In this document: positions 43,092 through 51,230 of the stretch, piece after piece | Position numbering within the stretch: position 1 is the first letter of the stretch | Layout: the number at the start of each line of letters is the position of its first letter | Source: Devosia yakushimensis | GTDB lineage: Bacteria; Pseudomonadota; Alphaproteobacteria; Rhizobiales; Devosiaceae | Direction of reading: 5' to 3' | NCBI RefSeq assembly: GCF_030159855.1 | Contig: NZ_BSNG01000002.1 | Location: 169,935-233,934, forward strand | Length of the DNA stretch: 64,000 nt | Notes under the pieces: model-generated | Seen by the model: the letters and a program-made list of their open reading frames with translations, nothing else | What the model was told of the DNA's origin: nothing | Database searches by the model: none | Program-made: the position numbers and the translations under genes

Positions 43092-43991
43092 CTAAGAATC
43101 GGTCTTGCCGATATAGAGCGAAAGTCCCTCGGCCAGTGCATCATAGATGGCACGAATCCGGTGGCTGGTGAATAATTCCCTGTGCGTGGTGAGCCAGACT
43201 TCGAGTGGTGGAATGGGCAGGTCGAGCGGCAGCGCCACCATGCCCGGGGTGACGGCAACCAGTTCCGCCTGGGCAAAGCCGATGCCGAGCCCGGATTGCA
43301 GCAGTTCCCAAAGCTGGGTCTGGCTGTCCGAGCGGAGCAGGAAGTGCTCGCGCTTGAGCGGGAACCCCAGCTTGTGGGCGTGATCGATGATGAGATCGGA
43401 CCGGTCCAGACCGATGAGATCGTGCTCGTAGAGATCGGCCAAGGTGCGGGGTGTGCCGCGGCGGTCGAGATAGTCCTGGTGCGCTGTGGTCACCAGAGGC
43501 AGTTCGCCGAGCTTTTTAGTGATCAGCTCGAGCTGGGCGGGGCGGAACATGCGGATGGCGATGTCGGCTTCGCGCAGCAGCAGGTTCTCTGCCGAATCGG
43601 TGGGCACCAGTTCGAGCGCTATGGCCGGATAGCGCTGGCGGATGGCGACCAGCAGATCGGGCAGGATATAGTTGGAAACCATGGTGCTGGCGGTGATGCG
43701 GACCGTGCCGCCGAATTCGGCCTGGGCGCCTTCGGCCATAATGGCGGCCTGGGCGAGCGAGGCCTGGGCGGCAGCCACGGGCTCATAGATGCGCAAGGCC
43801 GCCACATTGGGTTTGAGGCCATTCAGCGAGCGGTCGAAGAGGGACAGGCCGAGATCGTATTCGAGGGTTTCGATATGGCGGCCGACGGTGGGCTGGCTGA
43901 TGCCCAGCTCGCGAGCGGCGGCTGACAGCGAGCCATTGGCCACCACGGCCGAAAAACTCCGCCACAAGGCCCAGTCGGGTTCTCTATTCAT
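43092..43991 (-). CDS. LysR-family transcriptional regulator
   Basis: A 299-residue LysR regulator: winged helix-turn-helix in residues 1-65 (NGSLSAAARELGISQPTVGR) and a LysR substrate-binding domain (about 90-295). It faces the SDR-type gene across an 86-base gap, so that gene is its probable target. The gap contains a TTAACTTACGATAA element with LysR-like T-N11-A form. Ligand unknown. Confidence 0.92.
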   Translation of the reverse strand: MNREPDWALWRSFSAVVANGSLSAAARELGISQPTVGRHIETLEYDLGLSLFDRSLNGLKPNVAALRIYEPVAAAQASLAQAAIMAEGAQAEFGGTVRITASTMVSNYILPDLLVAIRQRYPAIALELVPTDSAENLLLREADIAIRMFRPAQLELITKKLGELPLVTTAHQDYLDRRGTPRTLADLYEHDLIGLDRSDLIIDHAHKLGFPLKREHFLLRSDSQTQLWELLQSGLGIGFAQAELVAVTPGMVALPLDLPIPPLEVWLTTHRELFTSHRIRAIYDALAEGLSLYIGKTDS

Positions 43992-44022
43992 TTTTGAATG
44001 GCTATCCCGATCATTTGGTGAA

Positions 44023-44036
44023 TTAACTTACGATAA
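44023..44036. promoter_or_regulatory. Candidate LysR-type site
   Basis: TTAACTTACGATAA has the T-N11-A form with matching TTA/TAA ends, in the middle of the divergent LysR/SDR gap. Such motifs are weak and common in AT-rich gaps. Confidence 0.25.
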
Positions 44037-44077
44037 TGAATTGAGGAAAATGTGTCCATCGGCAAAGGAGATGGACG

Positions 44078-45022
44078 ATGAGCAAAGCAAAGGTCACGGT
44101 TCTGGGCATCAATGGCCATATCGGCCGCCACGCGGCACTGGCTTTCCGCGATGCGGGGTACAGCGTCAGCGGTTTTGGCCGGATTAACCGGGAGCCGATC
44201 GATGGCGTCGCGTTTATCAAGGGCGATGCCGGCAATGTCGCCGAGATCGTAGCGGCGATTGCCGATGCCGAGATCGTGGTCAATGCGCTCAACCTGCCCT
44301 ATGACAAATGGGACAAGGGCCGGGCCGAGGCACAATTGGCCAATGTGATTGCCGCCATGGGCGATAGCGGCAAGACCATGATGTTTCCGGGCAATGTCTA
44401 CAATTATGCCGCGACTGACCGGTATATGCGGCCCGATACACCACAACGTCCGCAGACGCCGCGCGGCGCAATCCGGGTGCGGCAGGAGGCGACGCTGGCG
44501 GCGGCCTCGAAGGCCGGCAAGTTTCAGACCATCATCATTCGCGCCGGCGATTTTTACGCGCCGGGCAATGTGGGGGATTGGTTCGACCAGGCGATGCTGA
44601 TGGATGCCGGGAAGGGCAAGGTCTATTACATGGCCGATCTGGGTGTAGGTCATGCCTGGGCCTATCTGCCCGATCTCGGCCGTGCTTTCGTCGCGGTTGC
44701 CGAGCAGCGGCAGCGTCTTGGCGGGTTCGAGACGTTCCATTTTGCTGGGCATTATCAGAGTCACCGGGCCATGCTGGCGGCGATCCAGGCGGCGGCGCCG
44801 GTGCCGCTCAAGGCTGCGCAACTGCCCTGGCTGCTGTTCCAGGCACTGGGTCTGGCGGTGCCGCTGCTGCGCGAAATCGTCAAGATGCGCTATCTCTGGA
44901 ACAATCCGATGGAACTGGTTGACCCGCGGCTGGAGGCCATTTTGGGGCCCGATTTCGGTACGCCTTTCACGGCAGCCGTAGCGGCAGCCACGATTCCGTT
45001 CCTCGCAAAGAAGGCCGCCTAA
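44078..45022 (+). CDS. NAD(P)-binding Rossmann-fold (SDR/epimerase-like) protein
   Basis: A 314-residue protein of the extended SDR/NAD-dependent epimerase type. The dinucleotide site is TVLGINGHIGRHAALAFRDA (GxxGxxG). FPGNVYNYAA and FQTIIIRAGDFYAPG occupy the positions of the active-site and substrate regions, but a clear YxxxK is not seen, so catalytic activity is uncertain. It is divergent from a LysR gene. Its stop overlaps the gluQRS stop by four bases (CTAA). Confidence 0.8.
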   Translation: MSKAKVTVLGINGHIGRHAALAFRDAGYSVSGFGRINREPIDGVAFIKGDAGNVAEIVAAIADAEIVVNALNLPYDKWDKGRAEAQLANVIAAMGDSGKTMMFPGNVYNYAATDRYMRPDTPQRPQTPRGAIRVRQEATLAAASKAGKFQTIIIRAGDFYAPGNVGDWFDQAMLMDAGKGKVYYMADLGVGHAWAYLPDLGRAFVAVAEQRQRLGGFETFHFAGHYQSHRAMLAAIQAAAPVPLKAAQLPWLLFQALGLAVPLLREIVKMRYLWNNPMELVDPRLEAILGPDFGTPFTAAVAAATIPFLAKKAA

Positions 45023-45876
45023 AAGCCCAGTTCCTGGCGGATATCCTGGGGTGTGCGGCCAGCATCGCGAAGGCTGGCCAGGGTGGGAGAGCCCTTTGAT
45101 TTGCTGAGTTTTCTGCCCTCGGCATCCAAAATCAGCCGGTGGAAATTGTAGATGGGCGAGGGCAGGCCCAACAGGAATTGCAGCAACACGTGGAAGTCGG
45201 TGGCCGGCTCCATGTCCCGGCCTCGCGTTACATGGGTCACGCCCTGGGCGGCGTCGTCGACAACCACGCTGAGATGGTAGCTGGTTGGCGTGCCCTTGCG
45301 CTGCAGCACCACATCGCCCCAGCGTTCGGGACGGGCATAGCGAATTTGGGGACGGTCCGTTACCAGGGGGCCGATAGCGGTGAATGTCAGCAAGCCGGTG
45401 CAGGTGATGGCGCTGGCCGTATCGAGGCGGAACTGGACCGGATCGCCGCGCTGCAGGCGCTCGATCTGCTCGCTTCGACTCATGTGCCGGCAGGTGCCGG
45501 GATAAAGCGGAGCGCCATCGGGATCGGTGCCCTTGGCCTTGGTCGCGATCTCGCTGCGCGAACAGAAGCAGGGATAGAGCAGATCGGCATCACGCAGCTG
45601 ATTGGCCGCCTCGGCATAGATCGGGAAGCGTTGCGACTGGACCATTATTGGCTGGGGCCAATCCAGACCAAGCCAATGCAGATCATCGACAATGGCCTGG
45701 GCAAATTCGGGTTTACAGCGCTCGGGGTCGGTGTCCTCCATGCGCAGAAGGGCCGTGCCGCCCAATCGCGCCGCTGCCTGCCAGGTGTAGAGCGCGGAAT
45801 AGGCATGGCCGAGATGCAGCCTGCCGTTGGGGCTGGGGGCGAAACGCAGGATGGGTTTGGACGATGGCGAAGACAT
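45019..45876 (-). CDS. gluQRS: Glutamyl-queuosine tRNA(Asp) synthetase
   Basis: A 285-residue truncated glutamyl-tRNA synthetase homologue that glutamylates queuosine-34 of tRNA(Asp). HIGH-like motif HLGHAYSALY is at about 18, KMSKS-like motif KLSKSKG near 260; the zinc site has CFCSR and a later Cys in YPGTCRHM. The anticodon-binding domain of GluRS is absent, which separates GluQRS from GltX. ATG 45876 starts the FAPSPNGRLHLGH core; the extension to 45987 lies over the divergent glycosylase gene. Confidence 0.94.
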   Translation of the reverse strand: MSSPSSKPILRFAPSPNGRLHLGHAYSALYTWQAAARLGGTALLRMEDTDPERCKPEFAQAIVDDLHWLGLDWPQPIMVQSQRFPIYAEAANQLRDADLLYPCFCSRSEIATKAKGTDPDGAPLYPGTCRHMSRSEQIERLQRGDPVQFRLDTASAITCTGLLTFTAIGPLVTDRPQIRYARPERWGDVVLQRKGTPTSYHLSVVVDDAAQGVTHVTRGRDMEPATDFHVLLQFLLGLPSPIYNFHRLILDAEGRKLSKSKGSPTLASLRDAGRTPQDIRQELGF

Positions 45877-45899
45877 TGCAGTGTGTGTACATGAGGCCC

Positions 45900-46550
45900 A
45901 TGTCTTCGTCACCGCGCATTGACAGTGTTGCCGCCATTGCCGTCCATCTCGATCATCTGGTCGGGATCGATCCTCGTCTTGCGGCAATATGGACGGCGGT
46001 GGGGGAGGTTCGTCCTCGCATCGACGCAGCCGGTTTTCCTGGCATTGCCCGCATTGTGTGCGGTCAATTGCTCTCGGTGGCGAGTGCTGCCGCCATCTGG
46101 TCCCGCTATCAAGGGGTCGCCGGGGCGCTCGATCCGGCGGCGTTTCTGGGCATCGGCGAGGCCGAGATCCGGGCCGTCGGCTTTTCAGGGGGCAAGTACC
46201 GCACGCTGCGGGTAATTGCGGAAGCGGTGACCTCGGGTGCGCTGGACTTTTCGCATCTGGAGACTTTGCCGGCCCGCGACGCGGTGGCCTATCTCACGGC
46301 CCATAAGGGGATCGGTCCCTGGACCGCGGAGGTCTATTTGATGTTCTGTGCCGGCCATCCCGATATTTTTCCGGCGGGCGACCTGGCTTTGCGCAAGGCG
46401 GTGCAGGATGGTCTGGGACTGGACTCGCTTCCCCAGATTGCCGAATTGGCCGAGGCGGCCTTGCAATGGGCGCCGCACCGGTCCGCGGCGGCGTTGTTAT
46501 TCTGGCGCTATTATGCGGTTTGCCGCAATCGCGAAGGTGTCCTGAGCTGA
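45900..46550 (+). CDS. DNA-3-methyladenine glycosylase II-like (HhH-GPD) protein
   Basis: About 216 residues of the HhH-GPD superfamily, AlkA type. The helix-hairpin-helix GIGPWTAEVYLMFCAG is followed by FPAGDLALRKAVQD, with the catalytic Asp. It removes alkylated purines. No iron-sulfur Cys cluster is seen, as expected for AlkA. ATG 45900 is used; ATG 45891 is possible. It is divergent from gluQRS with 23 bases between starts. Confidence 0.88.
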   Translation: MSSSPRIDSVAAIAVHLDHLVGIDPRLAAIWTAVGEVRPRIDAAGFPGIARIVCGQLLSVASAAAIWSRYQGVAGALDPAAFLGIGEAEIRAVGFSGGKYRTLRVIAEAVTSGALDFSHLETLPARDAVAYLTAHKGIGPWTAEVYLMFCAGHPDIFPAGDLALRKAVQDGLGLDSLPQIAELAEAALQWAPHRSAAALLFWRYYAVCRNREGVLS

Positions 46551-46590
46551 CAAGCCGTGCGTTATTCCAAGTAATGCTCGTGCATATTCC

Positions 46591-46608
46591 TGTTGCGAAT
46601 GCGCAACA
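46591..46608. promoter_or_regulatory. 18-base palindrome upstream of the outer-membrane protein gene
   Basis: TGTTGCG-AATG-CGCAACA, perfect 7-bp arms. It lies 115-130 bases before the outer-membrane protein gene and 40 bases after the glycosylase stop. It could be a weak hairpin end of the glycosylase transcript or a regulator site; there is no T-run. Confidence 0.35.
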
Positions 46609-46639
46609 TAAATCTAGTCTTGGACTGGATCAGTAATAA

Positions 46640-46657
46640 TTAGTCCATATGGATGAT
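46640..46657. promoter_or_regulatory. CATATG palindrome, copy 1 (before the outer-membrane protein gene)
   Basis: TTAGTCCATATGGATGAT, near-palindromic about CATATG, followed by GTTTTGCG. A near-identical element lies at 47628. It is about 65 bases before the outer-membrane protein start. Confidence 0.5.
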
Positions 46658-46721
46658 GTTTTGCGAGCTCATGTCTGGTCATCTTTTCCGGCGGCTGTTT
46701 CGGTGAAGATGAGGAATTTTG

Positions 46722-47537
46722 ATGCGGAACATTACTCTGCTGGCAGCCGCCGGCTGCATGGTGCTGGCCACAAGCGCCCAAGCGCAGGACATTGCCGATT
46801 GGAGTGGTTTTTATGCGGGGGTGCTGGCGGGATATGGCCTGGACCGCACGCAGGAGGAATCGTCCTCCTCGATTTTTCCGCCGACCGAGGTCGATGATGG
46901 GCTGTTCTATTCGGGCAGCAGCTTCTCATCGCAGGAGCGAATCGAAGGCTTGGTCGGGGGCATTGGTATTGGCTACAATTTTCAGCACGACCAGTTCGTG
47001 CTGGGCCTTGATGGCGACGTCAATTTTGGTCAGCTCGACAAGACCAGCGCATCGTCGACTTTCATCAGGATGGAAGACGAGGATGATTTCTTTGCCCTGG
47101 GGCAGGGTAATGAGACGACCTTCGGCATCGATTGGTATTCAACTTTCGCACTGCGGGCCGGCGTGACCTTCGATGGCTGGCTGGTCTATGCCAAGGCCGG
47201 CGCGGCGGTGGGTAATGTATCGTCCAGTTCGACATCGACGATAAGCGTTGATTCCAATGTGGGAGCGGCCGGGCCGATTCCGGTTCCTCCGGGTACATAT
47301 TCGTCCCATGCCGCATCCAGCCAGCTTCTGTTTGGACCCACATTCGGTATTGGCGCCGAAAAGATGCTGACGCCCAATATTTCCGTGGGCGCGGAATATA
47401 GCTATGTGGGGCTGCCCGACGTCTCCATACCGCAGCCCAATGCTCTGGGCGGTCTTTTCGGCGGTGGGGCTGGAGACCCAATCGAGGTCACCTCAAGCAT
47501 CCATGTCGTCAAGGGTTCCTTGAAGTATCACTTCTGA
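46722..47537 (+). CDS. Omp25/31-type outer-membrane beta-barrel protein
   Basis: A 271-residue protein with a signal peptide (RNITLLAAAGCMVLATSAQA) and an eight-stranded porin-like barrel pattern: DWSGFYAGVLAGYGLDRTQE, GGIGIGYNFQHDQFVLGLDG, LRAGVTFDGWLVYAKAGAAV, VGAEYSYVGLPD and a C-terminal ...GSLKYHF ending in Phe, which directs outer-membrane insertion. It resembles Omp31/Omp25 proteins of Brucella relatives. ATG 46722 has GAGGAA upstream. A terminator follows. Its promoter carries an element shared with the LuxR gene. Confidence 0.88.
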   Translation: MRNITLLAAAGCMVLATSAQAQDIADWSGFYAGVLAGYGLDRTQEESSSSIFPPTEVDDGLFYSGSSFSSQERIEGLVGGIGIGYNFQHDQFVLGLDGDVNFGQLDKTSASSTFIRMEDEDDFFALGQGNETTFGIDWYSTFALRAGVTFDGWLVYAKAGAAVGNVSSSSTSTISVDSNVGAAGPIPVPPGTYSSHAASSQLLFGPTFGIGAEKMLTPNISVGAEYSYVGLPDVSIPQPNALGGLFGGGAGDPIEVTSSIHVVKGSLKYHF

Positions 47538-47582
47538 TTCTACTGGCGATTCGGTCGCGAATTGCCATGTCCTGAAATAGTC

Positions 47583-47614
47583 TCCGACGATTTTTCCGGT
47601 CGTCGGACTTTTTT
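47583..47614 (+). terminator. Intrinsic terminator after the outer-membrane protein gene
   Basis: TCCGACGA, a nine-base loop TTTTTCCGG, TCGTCGGA and CTTTTTT. It lies 45 bases after the stop and 14 bases before the second CATATG palindrome. Confidence 0.85.
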
Positions 47615-47627
47615 CACCTTGCCAAAT

Positions 47628-47645
47628 ATCATCCATATGAATGAT
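47628..47645. promoter_or_regulatory. CATATG palindrome, copy 2 (before the LuxR-type gene)
   Basis: ATCATCCATATGAATGAT: 16 of 18 positions are self-complementary. It is followed, after ATG, by GTTTTGCG as in copy 1. It lies about 48 bases before the regulator's start, immediately after the terminator of the outer-membrane protein gene. Confidence 0.55.
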
Positions 47646-47692
47646 ATGGTTTTGCGGCAAACTACAGCGTCGATGGGCGCGGGTGGTTGTCA

Positions 47693-48814
47693 ATGGTCTA
47701 TATTTCCCCGCAAGATCTGACCGATCTTTCGAACTCTCTTTATAGTGCGGTATTTGACGACACTCACTGGGCCAGCGTGGCCGAGGTGGTGCGCCGGCTC
47801 GTCAATACACAGCATGTCGCGCTGGGTTTCTTCGACCATCAAACGAGCCAGCACTCCATGTTGCATGGTGATTGTGCGCCCGAATTCGAGCGCAGCTTTG
47901 GCCAATTGGTCGATATCAATCCATTTTCGGAGCCCATGCAGAACCTGCCCGCTGGAGGGGCGCTGATCGACCAGCAGATCATTGCCAGCGACGCGTTCGA
48001 GCGATCCGCGTTTTTTGCAGCGTGGATGCGGCCGCAGGACATGCATAGCGGGCTGGTTCACAAGATCAATTCCCGGGAACGCATCAACGGGTATCTGGCG
48101 CTGAACCGCGGCGGGCATATTGAAAAATACGATCAGCGTGACCTGGCGGTGATCGGCGAGCTGGCTCCAATACTGGCTCATGCCATCAACCTGCGGGTCC
48201 AGTTCGGCCGCCGGATGATGGAACAGACGGGCGCGGTGCTGGGCGGGCGGGGCATTGGCTGGGTGGCCGTTACCGGCGCGGGTCGCCTAGTATGGGCGAA
48301 CGAGGCCGCCGAAGCGCTCTTTGCCGAGCCGGGATCGGCGGTTAGCGGACGGCTGGGAACCCTGCGGCTGGTTCACCCTCTGCAGATGCGGGAATTCATG
48401 GCAGCTCTCCAGCGGGCCTGTGCGCCGGTGGGCGGCGTTGGTGCCGATATGATCGCCAGCCATCCCGAGACTGGCAGCGCCGTGGCGCTGTCGATCGTTC
48501 CGGCACATAATCTTCTCGTGCAGGGCCTGCCCGTGCTGCGGGGCGCTCATATTGCGCTGCGCAATCTTTCAGCGCGCCTGCCGCCGGGCTTTGAAGACCG
48601 CATCAGGGCCATGTTCGATCTGACCCCCAAGGAGGCCGCATTGGCCGCGGCCCTGGCCAGCGGGCGGGCGCTGGGGGATGTGGCGCGGGCCAATGGAGTC
48701 TCAATTCTGACGGTGCGGACCCAGCTGGCGCATCTGTTCCGCAAAACCGATACCCGGCAGCAGAGCCAATTGGTGTCATTGCTGCTGGCAGTGGAGCCCC
48801 TGCCACAGCCATAG
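47693..48814 (+). CDS. LuxR-type HTH transcriptional regulator
   Basis: A 373-residue regulator with a C-terminal LuxR helix-turn-helix (about 305-365): LTPKEAALAAALASGRALGD followed by VARANGVSILTVRTQLAHLF. The N-terminal 200 residues have no domain I can name; they may be PAS/GAF-like, and the segment HVALGFFDHQTSQHSMLHGD suggests a sensing fold. A second region around 190-290 (GWVAVTGAGRLVWANEAAEA) is PAS-like. No autoinducer synthase is nearby. ATG 47693 follows GGGTGG. It probably acts at the paired palindromes and may control its own gene and the outer-membrane protein gene. Confidence 0.82.
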   Translation: MVYISPQDLTDLSNSLYSAVFDDTHWASVAEVVRRLVNTQHVALGFFDHQTSQHSMLHGDCAPEFERSFGQLVDINPFSEPMQNLPAGGALIDQQIIASDAFERSAFFAAWMRPQDMHSGLVHKINSRERINGYLALNRGGHIEKYDQRDLAVIGELAPILAHAINLRVQFGRRMMEQTGAVLGGRGIGWVAVTGAGRLVWANEAAEALFAEPGSAVSGRLGTLRLVHPLQMREFMAALQRACAPVGGVGADMIASHPETGSAVALSIVPAHNLLVQGLPVLRGAHIALRNLSARLPPGFEDRIRAMFDLTPKEAALAAALASGRALGDVARANGVSILTVRTQLAHLFRKTDTRQQSQLVSLLLAVEPLPQP

Positions 48815-48875
48815 GCGTGGCTGGATTTTTCGGCGGCCGCAGGGCAGGTTAGGCGAAAGTTTCTGGAAGATACCC

Positions 48876-49544
48876 ATGCCAACCAAGCTTTCCGGCCCCA
48901 TGCTTGCGCCCAAATCGGGTGTGCAGCCTCGCTACGCTGTCATATTGCTGCATGGCTATGGCAGCGATGGAGCCGATCTGATCGGGCTGGCGCCGCATTG
49001 GCAGGATATGCTGCCCGATGCCCTGTTCGTTTCGCCCAATGCGCCGGAGGCGTGCCGGATAAATCCTTCGGGCTATCAATGGTTCGATATCGATTATGAG
49101 GGCGACAAGCTGGCCAGCCGGCAATTGGGCGTGGCAGAGGCCCGTCCGGTACTGGTGGAATTCCTTGCCGATCTATGGGACCAGACCGGCATAACGCCGC
49201 AGCGGACCCTGCTTGCCGGGTTCAGCCAGGGCGCCATGATGGCGCTCCATGTCGGCCTGTCGCTCCCCGAGCCGCTGATGGGGATTATTGCCTTTTCGGG
49301 CGCGTTCCTTCCGCCGGCGGGCTTTGCCGAAGGCCGGTTCGCGAAACCCCCGGTATGCCTCGTGCATGGCGATATGGATCCGGTGGTCGATCCCGAACTC
49401 AGCGCCGATGCCGATGTGGCCCTGCGGCTGGCGGGGTTCGATGTGTCCTATCATGTCAGTGTGGGCGTGGGGCATGGCATTGCGCCAGACGGGCTGGCCT
49501 TTGCCAGTGAGTTCATTGCGCGCCAGCTCGAAAATAATCCCTGA
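48876..49544 (+). CDS. Phospholipase/carboxylesterase-family alpha/beta hydrolase
   Basis: A 222-residue serine hydrolase of the acyl-protein thioesterase/carboxylesterase type: ILLHGYGSDGADLIGLAPHW, the nucleophile in LLAGFSQGAMMALHVGLSLP, the Asp in HGDMDPVVDPELSADA and His in GVGHGIAPDG. It hydrolyses esters; the natural substrate is unknown. It is downstream of the LuxR gene with 61 bases between. Confidence 0.9.
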   Translation: MPTKLSGPMLAPKSGVQPRYAVILLHGYGSDGADLIGLAPHWQDMLPDALFVSPNAPEACRINPSGYQWFDIDYEGDKLASRQLGVAEARPVLVEFLADLWDQTGITPQRTLLAGFSQGAMMALHVGLSLPEPLMGIIAFSGAFLPPAGFAEGRFAKPPVCLVHGDMDPVVDPELSADADVALRLAGFDVSYHVSVGVGHGIAPDGLAFASEFIARQLENNP

Positions 49545-49637
49545 CCGGTTTGCACGTGCCCGCTTCACAGGCCTGACACAAAGGGCCTAGTATAAGAGGG
49601 CTATGGACTTACTCGATTCCCGCTCCGGGAGACTCAA

Positions 49638-50195
49638 GTGACGATCCACGTGTCGCCTGAGGCCTGTCCCGCACTGGTGCTGAACGCTGACTTCCGTCCG
49701 CTCAGCTACTATCCCTTGTCATTGTGGTCGTGGCAGGATGCGATCAAGGCGGTATGCCTGGATCGCGTCAATATCGTCTCCCACTATGATACTGTCATCC
49801 ATTCGCCCAGCTTTGAGATGCAGCTGCCCAGCGTGGTGTCGCTCAAGGATTATGTGAAGCCGGCGCGGCATCCCGCGTTCACCCGCTTCAATGTGTTCTT
49901 GCGCGATCGCTTCCAGTGCCAGTATTGCGGCTCCAAGGACGATCTGACTTTCGATCACGTCATTCCGCGTTCCAAAGGCGGGTTGACCACCTGGGACAAT
50001 GTCGTGGCGGCCTGCGCGCCCTGTAATTTGCGCAAGGCCAATCGGCTACCCAGCGAAATCAAAATGTATCCGCATCAGGCGCCGTATCATCCAACGGTGC
50101 ATGATCTGCATAATAATGGCCGGGCCTTCCCGCCCAACCATTTGCACCAGAGCTGGCTCGACTATCTCTACTGGGATATCGAGCTCGAGCCATAA
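49638..50195 (+). CDS. HNH endonuclease
   Basis: A 185-residue protein with an HNH motif: zinc Cys residues in CQYCGSKDDLTFDHVIPRSK and AACAPCNLRKANRLP. It starts at GTG 49638 with GGGAGA upstream. This stand-alone HNH type is widespread in alphaproteobacteria as a chromosomal gene; the DNA target and role are unknown. It is followed by a terminator-like hairpin. Confidence 0.9.
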   Translation: MTIHVSPEACPALVLNADFRPLSYYPLSLWSWQDAIKAVCLDRVNIVSHYDTVIHSPSFEMQLPSVVSLKDYVKPARHPAFTRFNVFLRDRFQCQYCGSKDDLTFDHVIPRSKGGLTTWDNVVAACAPCNLRKANRLPSEIKMYPHQAPYHPTVHDLHNNGRAFPPNHLHQSWLDYLYWDIELEP

Positions 50196-50198
50196 AAA

Positions 50199-50225
50199 AT
50201 CCCGCCTGGCTTTGGCCGGCGGGAT
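50199..50225. terminator. Shared hairpin terminator between HNH and DUF2798 genes
   Basis: ATCCCGCC ... GGCGGGAT with an 11-base loop. On the minus strand it runs into a T-run (TTTTTTA), on the plus strand into ATTTC, so it mainly serves the DUF2798 gene but may also end the HNH transcript. Confidence 0.7.
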
Positions 50226-50262
50226 ATTTCAAGGTTTACGCTATCGTCCGGGTGGCGGGTGC

Positions 50263-50508
50263 TCAGGCAGCCTGTGTTGCTGCCGCTTTGCGGCCAGCAA
50301 TGAAGGGGCCGAAATAGCGGGTAATCATTGGCACAATCAGCAGAACGATGGTGCTGGCCATGAAAGGCACGAGCACGAGGCTTCGTTGCCAGATTTCCCA
50401 GCCGGCGGTGAGCGGCATCAGGATATAGAGATAGAGGGTCACGACCGGATAGACGGCAAGGGTCATGACCGCGGCCATGCGAAGGCGCGAGGCAAGAGAG
50501 GGCTTCAT
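50263..50508 (-). CDS. DUF2798-family small membrane protein
   Basis: An 81-residue protein with two hydrophobic helices (about 11-31 and 42-62): RLRMAAVMTLAVYPVVTLYL, then WQRSLVLVPFMASTIVLLIV. This matches the DUF2798 family, whose function is unknown. ATG 50508 has GGAG seven bases upstream. It is divergent from a TetR regulator, which probably controls it through the tandem operators in between. Confidence 0.8.
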   Translation of the reverse strand: MKPSLASRLRMAAVMTLAVYPVVTLYLYILMPLTAGWEIWQRSLVLVPFMASTIVLLIVPMITRYFGPFIAGRKAAATQAA

Positions 50509-50522
50509 TTCCAAGCTCCATT

Positions 50523-50563
50523 GAAACGGTACGTTCCGTATTTATAGAAACGATACGTTCCGT
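50523..50563. promoter_or_regulatory. Tandem TetR-type operators
   Basis: Two 17-base copies, GAAACGGTACGTTCCGT (50523-50539) and GAAACGATACGTTCCGT (50547-50563), differing at one base and 24 bases apart start to start. Each is a near-palindrome (ACGGAACGTATCGTT form typical of TetR/AcrR sites). They fill the gap between the DUF2798 and TetR genes, covering both promoters. Confidence 0.65.
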
Positions 50564-50606
50564 TCAAGTCTTTTCTTCCGGACAATTTTGTCCGATATTG
50601 GAGGTC

Positions 50607-51221
50607 ATGACAGAGCTGACCGCAGACGAAAGCGAGGAGCGCCGCCGGTCGATCGGTGCGCGGCGTAATCCCGATACCCAGGAAGCCATTCTCGAGGCCG
50701 CCGAGGCCATTGTTGCCGAGGAGGGCATTGCCGGGTTTTCCATCGAGGCGGTGGCCAAGCGGGCACGGGCGGGCAAGCCAACCATTTACAAGTGGTGGCC
50801 AGGCAAAACGGCGCTCCTGCTCGATGTCTATCATCGGCACAAACCGGCAAATGTGCACCAGGACACCGGCACGGTGGAGGGCGATGTCGTTGCCTTCTTC
50901 ACCGCCATTTTCGCCCATTGGGGCAATACCGGCGCCGGACAGGTCTTCCGCTTTGTGGTGGCCGAGGCGCAGCGCGATGAGGCCGCTGCGGCTTCGCTGC
51001 AGAGCTATGCCACCGAACGGCGCAAGCAGTCAGGACAGATTTTTGAGCGCGGCGTGGCGCGGGGGGAACTTGCCGCCGATATCGATACGGGACTGGCGGC
51101 TGACATGCTGGCCGGTTTCGTCTGGCACCGGCTGCTGACCGGGCGGCTTATCGGCGATCCCATCGAAATGCGCCAGGCGGCGCGGCAGTTGGTCCGGGGG
51201 CTGCTGGCCCCCGGACGATAG
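50607..51221 (+). CDS. TetR/AcrR-family regulator
   Basis: A 204-residue TetR protein. The N-terminal HTH is TQEAILEAAEAIVAEEGIAG and VAKRARAGKPTIYKWWPGKT; the C-terminal domain (about 80-200) binds an unknown ligand. ATG 50607 is used, directly after GGAGGTC. It faces DUF2798 across tandem operator copies, the usual layout of a local repressor and its target. Convergent with the PpiC gene. Confidence 0.9.
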   Translation: MTELTADESEERRRSIGARRNPDTQEAILEAAEAIVAEEGIAGFSIEAVAKRARAGKPTIYKWWPGKTALLLDVYHRHKPANVHQDTGTVEGDVVAFFTAIFAHWGNTGAGQVFRFVVAEAQRDEAAAASLQSYATERRKQSGQIFERGVARGELAADIDTGLAADMLAGFVWHRLLTGRLIGDPIEMRQAARQLVRGLLAPGR

Positions 51222-51230
51222 GCGGCGCGC

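Noticed and set aside
44023..44036. T-N11-A element as proof of LysR control of the SDR gene
   Set aside because: Kept only as a low-confidence site; the motif is too loose to be evidence by itself.
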